Part shown: in pieces, positions 1 through 9,100 of the stretch
Layout: each line of letters starts with the position of its first letter
Numbering within the stretch: position 1 is the first letter of the stretch
Source: Galaxea fascicularis
Taxonomy: Eukaryota > Cnidaria > Anthozoa > Scleractinia > Euphylliidae
DNA: 64,000 nt
Direction of reading: 5' to 3'
Assembly (NCBI GenBank): GCA_948470475.1
Contig: OX419338.1
Coordinates: 36,118,595 to 36,182,594 of the forward strand
Made by a program: the position numbers and the translations under genes
The notes under the pieces: model-generated
Told to the model about the DNA's origin: nothing
What the model saw: only the letters and a program-made list of their open reading frames with translations
Database searches by the model: none

Positions 1-35
1 AAGGGTATTTAAAGCTACTTAAGCTACACTGAAAG

Positions 36-135
36 GAAAGAAGTCGAAACAAGGATGTGAGATCCAGGGATCGAACTCGGGACCTTATGCACCAAGGCCG
101 CGCACTAACCGACTGTGCCACCCTTGCCCCTTAAG
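36..135 (-). repeat. tRNA-derived SINE (5' head)
   Basis: On the minus strand this is a tRNA-like head with an A box (TGGCACAGTCGG) and a B box (GAGTTCGATCCC) about 35 bases apart. It is followed by unrelated sequence running to the window start. It lacks a clean acceptor stem and CCA context, so it is read as a polymerase III-driven SINE and not a working tRNA gene. Confidence 0.6.
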
Positions 136-1367
136 GGTCAGGGGCTGGGAATTTTCCCATCATATTTTGAGGTATATCCCTGGCTTCTTTGATATAAAAC
201 CAGCATGTTGTCTTCACTACAGCAAATCAAATCCCCTGCTATTTTTTGTATATCATCACCTACTTCAAATATTAGTGATAGCCCTGAAAGAGAGTAACAT
301 CACTTAACCAGTAGAAGTGAAATGAACTTTTTCTTATAATGTGCAAATCTTCAGAATCTTTGGGTCTAAAATGTGGTACATACATAACCTGGCAAACAAC
401 AACTTTATTTACCCTTACAAACACAGGAACAAAATTGACATGCAATGAAATTAAATAAAGAAAAGGACGTTGGCTTCCTAAAACAAGTAAAGAGTTAAAG
501 ATATTAGGGAGCCAAATACACATGAAATAAATAGCAATAAACTTAACAATACTAGGGTTGAAAGAAGACCCCCTGAAATTAAAAATGGACACCACACAAC
601 AAAGAGAAAAACATACTAACATCTAGCTAAAACAAAAAAAGAACTGGGCTTAAAGGTGCAAACAAAATTAAAAATAATAAAACATCAATATTTCCTATGA
701 AATTCTTTTTTAGGTCTCTTAAATTTCCTAAAAGAGGTTGCTTCCTGGTATATTGTACCCTTCTTGATTGGTGTGTAAATCATTCTTTCTGTACCTCTGT
801 CGGCCAAAGACATAACAGATAATAAAGAAAGAAGGAAGGAACGATAATCTTTGACATTGACAGGATTTGAACATGTCCTCAGCTTTGAGATGATGATAAC
901 CCAGCTGTAGTATACTCCAATCTTGATAAATGAATCCTTAGAGAGTTTTTCTTTTGACCTTTACTTATTTTGAATCTTTTCAACAGAGCAGAAATTAAAG
1001 TTAAAAATCTCTAACAGGGAAATTCCTTTATGAAATAATGCAGATTGCGTAGTTGGAGACAGGTATTGGCAGAAACTGAGCATGAAGCAATTTTCTTTTC
1101 AGAAATTAAAGAAGAAGTGAAGAAATATTAATCATTTCAACAACAGAATTCAAATGGATTTGTGAGGCTTGCCCGATGATCTGTAAAATAAAATCACTTT
1201 AAATTTATTTATTTACTTATTTCTCACCAGTTCACGTGAAGGACTGGTAAAGAGTCGTCCCAGACTGCCTCGTTTGTAAGAGAAAAGATGAATTTAACAA
1301 GTACAGCGACGATGTAAAAGCTGCATTAATTTTCACGAAACAAGCACGGAACTTCTTTCTGTGTGGC
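136..1367. other. Intergenic, AT-rich, no gene recognised
   Basis: No exon or conserved protein could be supported here. A 116-codon minus-strand reading frame (272-622) is hydrophobic, low in complexity, has no flanking splice signals and resembles no family I know. The final 150 bases before position 1368 should hold the DCAF10 promoter and 5' UTR, but no TATA box is evident. Confidence 0.4.
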
Positions 1368-3133
1368 ATGGGAGAGTCAAAACCGGATTCAGCTCTCAGC
1401 AAATCAGCGAGCTTGCATAGCTGTAAAACATGGACTTCGCTCTCTTACCTCCAAAATCGGGAAATCCGTGGAATGCATATGGCTACAAGAACCGATATCG
1501 TGTTCTCCAAATATTACAAATACTTCTCGCTGAGAAAAATGTGGGACCCTGATGAGAAACCAGACAGTGGCAGATACGGAGCGATTTTCAACGTGGAGTT
1601 TTCTCCGTCCGGAGAACTTCTTGTGGCGGCGTGTGAAAGACATAGTTTGCTCGTGTTTGATCCACTCAGTCAGAAACTAGTAAAGGCAATACGCAATGCT
1701 CATAGTGATTGTGTAAATTGTGTGCGATTTTTGGACAGCAGAACTTTTGTCACGTGCTCTGATGATACTACGGTAGCTCTCTGGGATTCCAGGAACCTTA
1801 AAAATAAGGTTTTTAGTATGGAAGGGCATACAAACTGGGTCAAAAGTGTGGAGTACCACAGACCATCTGGACTGCTAGTGACGTCAGCCTTTGATGATAC
1901 AGTAAGGACTTGGGATATCAACAAATACTCAAACGAAGGCAGAACTCATACCAAGGTGGTTCTGCAATTCTCAAATTTGATTCGCATGAAATTATGCCCT
2001 GATGGCTACAAAATGATCCTCTCTGCTATTCCAGGCCATTTACTAGTGGTCCATAATTTAGATCTTGACTACTTGCAATGTGATGTGGAAGGTGATGATT
2101 ATCCTTTCTTTGGCGCAACAGATTCTTCCCTAATTAGCTTTGCCAGCCATCGATGGCCAAGCAAGGCAAGGAATTCATTGGAAATTATACAAGATTTCCC
2201 TGAAGAGTGCAATCCCTGGTGCATTTCATCACTAGAGGTGCATCCTCATGGCTGGTGTACGGTGGCTCGGTATACTTGCAAGAAATCAAGGAATGAGTGG
2301 ACCGTACTTCATGATATTCAGGATACTGCAGAGACAAGGAATGGTTAGTAATGGGGAAAAGGTGCTTACACTGGCATAAAAGCCAGCAGAAACCTATATC
2401 TTTTCTCCTTGCATGTTTCCTTAGGGCTGGTTCACACTTTGACATAAGCATAAGCATAAACATAAGCATAAGAAAATATGTGTGAACTGGAGTTACATAA
2501 GCATTAGCATAGGCATGAGCACAAGGAATGGAAAAAGTTCCATTCCTTGTGCTCATGCTTATGCTTATGCTTATGTAACCCCGGTTCACACATATATTTT
2601 TCTTATGCTTATTCTTATGCTTATGTGCTTATGTCAAAGTGTGAACCAGTCCTTAGTCTGAAGATGATAAGCACGTAGCCTATACTAGAATATTACATCC
2701 CATTTTTTCCGCTTGTATTTGTTGTCTATGTATTAGTCACAATGTAACTACTAGGTTTAACCTTCATCCTTTATATTGTGTATTTATTTTTTTATTTATT
2801 TCAGGTGAAGCAGCTAGTTCTCTTCCACCTCGTCTCACACACAGCATACAGGAGCCTAATGTAGCCAGAGGCTATATAAAGGAACATTGCTTTAGTAACG
2901 ATGGAAGAATCATTTGCTCACCGTTTGGAAATTCTGCAAGATTCCTTGGTTTTAGTTCAAAGTGTGACGAACTGTCGTCATGTATTCATAACACTCCCTC
3001 AGAATTGTGTGATTTGAAAACACTTATCAGTCATACAAATGCTGTGGTCACTTGCAGGTTCTCACCAACACATTCACTTCTCTCCATGGGGTGTTTAGGT
3101 GGGAGGGTGAGCTTTTACCAACCTAAACTGTAA
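1368..3133 (+). CDS. DCAF10: DDB1- and CUL4-associated factor 10 (WD40 protein), two exons
   Basis: Substrate receptor of the CUL4-DDB1 ubiquitin ligase by family membership. Coding exons are 1368-2343 and 2805-3133. The intron starts GTTAGT, ends TTTCAG, and joins AAT-G|GT-GAA in frame, giving about 435 residues (human protein 559). WD40 repeats are clear: a 'DDTTVALWDSR' stretch near residue 130 carries the WDxR box used to dock DDB1, followed by 'DDTVRTWD'. The C-terminal exon holds two more blades, 'VARGYIKEHCFSNDGR' and 'VVTCRFSPTHSLLS', ending 'GRVSFYQPKL', all diagnostic of DCAF10. The protein lacks the long Ser-rich insertion of vertebrates. The start is the first in-frame ATG; the N terminus is poorly conserved, so the ATG at 1473 is an alternative. 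AATAAA occurs about 135 bases after the stop. Confidence 0.93.
2424..2652. mobile_element. Harbinger-type MITE in the DCAF10 intron
   Basis: A 229-bp foldback element. Its ends are inverted repeats beginning GGGCTGGTTCACACTTTGAC (left) and GGACTGGTTCACACTTTGAC (right, reverse complement). It is flanked on both sides by TTA (2421-2423, 2653-2655), the 3-bp target duplication of PIF/Harbinger elements. The interior is largely the simple motif CATAAG and its complement. It sits wholly within the intron and carries no gene. Confidence 0.75.
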
Positions 3134-3154
3134 AAAAACTTGGTGAAATTGAAC

Positions 3155-3548
3155 AGGGCTCAATGCATAACCAACCTATATTACTCTTTTGACTCAATTT
3201 TTAAAAGTCATTCAAATGAACTGAATTTTTTGCATGTGACCTTTGACCAATTTCCACTTCTTTTTCAATAAATAATGTCTGCAGAAACTCATTTTTTTTT
3301 CTCTGGCAGCATCTTTTGACTTGACATTTATTTTGTTTACCTCCTGTCAAAAGTACACACAATAAGGAAAAACTGAGTTTTTGCATATGTTATTTTTTGA
3401 AAAAGAAAGGGAAACTTGTGAAACAAAATACAGGGCAATGCTAGACTACCTGTTTAAATCAATGGCCACATGCAAAAATTCAGCTGATTTGGACAACTTT
3501 TAAAGAATGAGCCAAAAAGCAAGATGGGTTGGTTATGCACTGATCCCT
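3155..3548. mobile_element. Foldback (MITE-like) element just after DCAF10
   Basis: Imperfect terminal inverted repeats: AGGGCTCAATGCATAACCAA on the left and AGGGATCAGTGCATAACCAA on the right (reverse complement). The symmetry extends inward through an ACTGAATTTTTTGCATGTG segment and its partner. The element starts 22 bases after the DCAF10 stop codon, so it probably contributes much of that transcript's 3' UTR. Confidence 0.6.
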
Positions 3549-4587
3549 TCTATTACTTGGTGTCTGTGTACAGCTGTATATAAAAATATGTTTATAGGTA
3601 TAACTGTTTCACTCCCTTGAGTGGAGGGGGCTCAAAATTGAACAGTCACTAATTTTCCTTTGAAAAGTCATGCAAATGGCGTACACATTGTTGTCATCTC
3701 TACCCATTAAAGGACAATAATTTGTAGTGTGGTTGTTTTACATTGAAGACATTACTCCCCTGGCAAGGGCAAGTGTAATAAGTGTACACGTCTGCCGCAA
3801 ATAATTTGATAACATCGAAAGACAAGTGTTGTTGAAGCAATTCATATACGCAATTAGGGTGGACTCGAAATGAAACCAGTATACTACCAAAAGAGAGGAT
3901 TATACCTTGACTTTCTGATGGTGCATACAAGAGTAAAGCATAATTTCAGTTAAATTTTTAAGCAAAGCCACGTAGTTGTCTGGAATTCTTTTCCAAAAAA
4001 GGACTAGGGCTTAAAGATGATGGTTTCGTCGTCTTTGAAGGTCTTGAACTTACCCTTACAAATTCCACGACAAATTACTTCAAGAAACCCTTCCCACCGC
4101 TTGTCTTTTGTGACCAAAGTAACCGGTTCTCCCCAGTGAACAGTGACTGACTTTCCATGATAAAGAAATGAGTATTCAGTTTTTTCAAAAAATCAGAGAA
4201 AAGCACACTTAAACAAGCTAGTACATTTTTTGGTGAATGTGTGCTCAGAGTTAACCTACTACAGAAAGAATTCTCAAAGAGCTTGAAAAGAAAGTGTGAC
4301 GTAATACTTGTGGGTAAATTCTACTAAAATAAGCCCTTCTGCTACTCAAATTTTTACACTGAAAGCATCAGAAATACTTGGCATCACCGCCTTGTCAGTT
4401 CAATGATTTAAGACTAGCAAACTGTCGAAAATACTTTTAAAAACGAAAAATCGGTTTATAGTTGCTGGTGGCATAACTTCGACAATTCCCAGAGATTTTG
4501 ATTATATAGAAATCCAAGGAAATAAAATTGAGATGTAGACTAGAAAAAGTTGTGTTCCTTGAATCCTCCGCCATTGTTCTTTTGAAA

Positions 4588-4948
4588 CTAATAGAGTACT
4601 AAAGTGTGACATCACAAAAAATTAAATCTGTGAAATTATGGGATTGGGCGCCATTTTCGAATGGAGTATCCTTAAAAAAGGTTCCTTTCCAAAACTTTGA
4701 TACTGCCCCATATAAATCTCTCTAATTTTAAGTCTGTTCTAAACTGAAGGAACAGAAACAAATTTTGAAGGGTTTGTATGGAATGCCATCAAACTTTGAT
4801 CCCTTATATCTCTACCGGGAATTGCAATTTGGAGCTAATTTTTGGGATGAGGACGTCTTTTAGCATGCTCTATAAGAATATGGCATCATATACCATAATT
4901 TCAAAAATTTTATTTTTGTGACGTCATCACTTTAGAACTCTATAATAC
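4588..4948. repeat. Foldback dispersed repeat
   Basis: The segment at 4588 (AATAGAGTACTAAAGTGTGA) recurs in inverse orientation ending at 4948, so the two ends can pair. A third copy of the same end occurs at 12109, beyond the BEL element (AATAGAGTACTAAAGTGATG). No coding sequence is seen inside. Confidence 0.55.
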
Positions 4949-5037
4949 ACTTGAAAAAATTTCTCAGTTCTGATTGGCTAAAACGGAGTGCATTTTTAGT
5001 TAACACAGTGCAGAAACGTTTAACACAGTGCAAATTT

Positions 5038-5216
5038 ACAACGAAGATTTCCGAAGTTTAACGAAGAGACTGCTGGAGGCCATCCAACGGATTTCGAAGA
5101 CCCGCGAAGATTGTGTGACACCTTCCAAAGATTGTACGAAACTTTCCGAAGTTCTCCGAAGATCGCCCGAATACTTCCGAAGATCACCCAGACACTTCCG
5201 AAGATTCCCGAAGAAA
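5038..5216. repeat. Degenerate CTTCCGAAGAT repeat tract
   Basis: The motif CGAAG, most often in the context CTTCCGAAGAT, recurs more than ten times in 180 bases at irregular 10-20 base spacing. It reads through as a 63-codon frame (5028-5219) that looks Arg/Ser/Phe-rich only because of the repeat. It is more likely a decayed minisatellite than a gene. Confidence 0.6.
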
Positions 5217-6034
5217 TAGCTTATGGCTAGAATTAAAGAAGAACATGACTAAAGAACGGAATGTACGGTCCCTCATCATAACTCCTGTTAATTATACCAC
5301 ATAGTCTAGCTGCACGGTTCAGTTTAAAACTCAGTCTAAAGCATTAGCAGTCATTTACTGGAAGGTATATCACTAAACTAAGGCAACACAACGAATCTAC
5401 AGGCCCACAGGAGTTGAACTAATCCACAAAGCTCAATCAGCTTGTTTACTGATCATCTCGCCGCGCGGGAGAGGACAAAACACGGAGTACTATTCCTTTT
5501 TACCGTTTTATTCATCAGTGTGCAACTTGTAACCAGTTCAGCAATTCAGATAACTTAAAAATAGACAAGGTGAGTTTGATAATGAGCTGTGCTTTTTAGA
5601 TATCAGCGCTACGGATAAAAAATGGCAACCTTAAGTTACTTCGTGATCAAGTCAGAGTGAATCCACCGTAAGAAAACGTTAACTTCAAGTCCATTGTTAG
5701 TTGGCATCGCAGACTGACTCAAAACTCCCACCAGCAATTGTCTTGAATCAGTAAAAAGAAGCAGAAGTACTGTAAGAAACAGCCGCATAAGCCACTTTCA
5801 GTTGGATCAAGCAATGGGGACTGCTAAGAGGCTCATTCCGCAAGAGAAAGTTCCGGTGTAAAATAAAAAGAAGGTAACTTTCTTTATCGTGAAATTGCAT
5901 GTGTACTCCGGCGGCATCTGTCCGCTCAATCCAGGCTCTACCCACAGCCTGTAATTAGTATAGTCAGGGCTGTCGTTTGGCCCAGTAAAACCTTTCCAAA
6001 CAACTTGCGAACCCCATTGTTTCAACACAGCACT

Positions 6035-6160
6035 TGGACCGGCGAATTGAACTGTAGAGCATGATGGGAAATAAAAGCACGTGTGAAAAGAAAGATGGCG
6101 TCTTGTGTGTTTATTTCATGTAGGAAGTTTTAAGCTCAAGTTTTATTGATGAACAAACCA
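6035..6160 (+). repeat. 5' LTR of the BEL element
   Basis: 126 bases, TGGACCGGCG to AACAAACCA, with no difference from the 3' LTR. It contains AATAAA (6070-6075), a likely polyadenylation signal. It is short for this superfamily, and no TATA box is visible. Confidence 0.95.
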
Positions 6161-6163
6161 TAG

Positions 6164-6180
6164 TGGTCCTTCGAGCCGGA
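6164..6180 (+). other. Primer binding site, tRNA-Tyr
   Basis: Four bases after the 5' LTR, TGGTCCTTCGAGCCGGA is the exact complement of the 3' end of animal tRNA-Tyr (acceptor strand, discriminator A and CCA). This is where reverse transcription would be primed. The gag-pol ATG follows 15 bases later. Confidence 0.8.
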
Positions 6181-6195
6181 TGAAAAGAAGCGAAA

Positions 6196-9100
6196 ATGAC
6201 AGAAGAGGAAAATACGAAGCGAAAACGAACTCTACCGAAGCATTTACAGGACTACGTGGACGTACCGGGACAAACTACCGCTGCAAACAGTAAGCAAACA
6301 GAAAGCACTTCGATCAGGAGTGGCGGCAGTCATCGAACGAGCGAGAAAAGCGGCGGAACAAGCAAATCAAAATCATCTTCTGCTAAAGAACGAGCGAAGG
6401 AAGCTGCGAGAGAAGCCAGGTTGGCGAAATTAAAAGTAGAGCAGCTGAAAGAGAAAGCGTTACTGGAGGTTCAAATCGCTACTCAAAAGGCCGAACTCGA
6501 TGCCCAACTAACCATCAAAGAAGCGGAACAAGAAGCCGACTGGAAAGAACAAGAAGCGTTACTTCTGGAAGAGGAGGCAAGTGAAGATGAAATTAGCGAA
6601 AGAATGGATGAATTTGAGCAAAACGAGCCGACTGCAGACGATGTAAAGAATGTTAAAGTCGAGCAATGCGATACGAAGAAAGGAGATTTGCCAAGCAAAG
6701 ATGCTAAATTTGCCACTCAGAAAGTAACGGAATGGTTGAAGACGGTGACACCCAAACAGGAGCCTGACGAGTTCAATGAAAGGGCCAGAGTTCTCGAGCC
6801 AACAGAAGAAAAGGAAAAGTTTGCAAACTGGGCGAACACAGCACTCGGTAAGTCACCTTTGATGTCTTCACTTCCCAAAATACAATTGCCAGTATTTGAT
6901 GGAGATCCTTGTCATTGGCCAAATTGGTATGGCATGTTCAAAGTGCTTGTGGATGATCAAATGCTTTCCAAAACACAGAAGATGATTTATTTAAAGGCGT
7001 CTGTTAAAGGGTCGGCAGAGAAAGCCATTTCTGGAATGTTATTTGATGGAACAATGTATGAACAGGCAGTTGAAGAGTTGACTCTTCGGTTTGGGAACCC
7101 AGAGCTCATTTCAAGGTCTCTAATTAGAAAGCTGTTGGAGCTACCAACGCTAAAGGATGAAGATGTTTCAAGTTTGAGGTCATTTGTTGACAACATGCAT
7201 AACATTGTGAGGACATTGAAGTCCTATGGTCACAGTGCAGACGTGCAAGCAGCAGCCAACATGCAACAGGTTATGGACAAACTGCCCCCTAAGATTGCTG
7301 AAAGATGGAGCCGACGAAAAAGAGAATTGCAGCCCAAAAGAGTTGACCTCAGTGATCTTGACATGTGGTTGGAAACAGAGGTACAAGTTAAAGAAATGGT
7401 TTACGGCAGTGTGACTATTCCAGAGAAACCCAAGTATGAGCCAGGGAAGCCTAAGGCAAATGCAAGCAACCCAAAATGGAATTCAAGACGGCAGAATGGG
7501 CGAGTTAATGCGTTCATGACTTCAGCAGCCAAATTGGAATGCCCTATTTGCAGAAATGATCATCAGATCACCATGTGTGAGACTTGGAAGAAAGGGACTG
7601 TGGATGATCGATGGGAGTTAGCAAGGAAACACAATCTATGCTTCTTGTGCCTGAAACGAAATCACCGAACGTGGCGTTGTATGTCAAAGGATACCTGTGC
7701 AGTACAAGGGTGTGGTCGAAAACACCATTCACAGCTTCACAAAACGGGCATGCTGCGATTAAACCCAACTGCTGCCACATTCCATCCTCTGCAAACTGAC
7801 ACTGGTAATGCACAGCAGAGCACAACGCCTGAAACTCACGCAAGCTGTGGAATGACTGAGGAACCTGTTAATGCAAAACGTAATGAGAAGGTGGCTCTTC
7901 AGATGGTGCCAGTTATTCTTGAAGGGAGGAATGGAATCCGGATCAAAGCAAATGCATTCTTGGATGGAGGATCAAGCTCATCTTACCTTAGAGAACAAGT
8001 AGCAGACACTCTGGGACTAGAAGCAGAATGTCGACCACTTCGTATTGCAGTATTTGGAGCGAAGACAGTTGTAACGGACAGTAAAACTGTGACTGTGCAC
8101 GTAGAAAGTATGAATGGTGATACGAAGAGAGAAGTACTCCTGTGGACAACCCCGAGCATATGCAAAATGAGAGCAATGGATTGGTCTCAAAGTAAGGAAA
8201 AGCTGTGTCATCTTCGTGATTTGAAAATTGCAAAGCCAGTTGGAAGTGGGGAGATCGATTTGCTCATTGGTAGCGATTATTATGAGGAACTTCTCCTCCC
8301 TCTTGAGCACCGTGTTGGCAGACCAGGGGAACCTGTGGGTGTGAAGACTCCACTAGGATGGACAATCGTAGGACATGTGCCAGAGGGGATCAGTGGTTGC
8401 AGCACAGCCTGCCACACCTTTACCTTTCATGCTAACCCTATTCCTGAGTTACAAGCCGATGAATTGATGCGTAAGATGTGGGATGATGAACTGGCGGGGC
8501 TTGGCGATCAAAAGAAGCAGCTGACTGCAGAGGAGATGTACGCTGAGCGTAAGGTGGCCAATTCGAGGCGTTACATTGGTGGGCGTTACGAAGTAGGAAT
8601 TCCGTGGGTTGATGATCAACCGCCATTGTACTCCAACAGAACAAGTGCTGAATCTCGGCTCGTTTCCCTTGAAAAGCAACTGCAAAGAAGACCGGATATT
8701 GCCGAGAAGTACTGCCAAGTGATGGAAGCAAATGTAACCAAAGGATATGTCAGGAAGGTAGAGCCACCAGAGGTAGATGATGGGCCAAGCTGGTACTTAC
8801 CTCACTTCCCTGTTGTGCGAGAGGATAAAGAGACCACAAAAGTGAGGATAGTGTACGACTCTGCCGCTAAGTACGGAGGGATCAGCCTCAATGACACCAT
8901 GTTACCTGGCCCAAAATTGCAGCAAGATGTCTTTGATGTATTACTTCGCTTCCGCAACAACCCAGTTGCCCTTGTAGCTGACCTGAAAGAGATGTTCTCC
9001 CAAGTCATCATGGCTAAGGAAGACAGGAAATATCATCGATTCCTTTGGCGTGGGCTAGAGCTTACGAGACCTCCAGAAGTTTACGAGGCGGTGAGCTTGA

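Noticed and set aside
36..135. tRNA gene on the minus strand
   Set aside because: A and B boxes are present but the arms do not make a full cloverleaf and the flank fits a SINE.
272..622. 116-codon minus-strand reading frame
   Set aside because: AT-driven, hydrophobic, no splice sites, no recognisable family, and no promoter or poly(A) context.
2185..2589. 134-codon minus-strand frame over the DCAF10 intron
   Set aside because: It runs through the MITE's CATAAG simple repeat and antisense to the DCAF10 exon; the Met/Leu/Ser-rich repeats come from the repeat itself.
5028..5219. 63-codon gene in the CGAAG tract
   Set aside because: The open frame is explained by the repeat unit lacking stop codons in that frame.
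8017..8310. Overlapping frames on the strand opposite gag-pol
   Set aside because: Shadows of the 1865-codon BEL ORF; none has independent signals.
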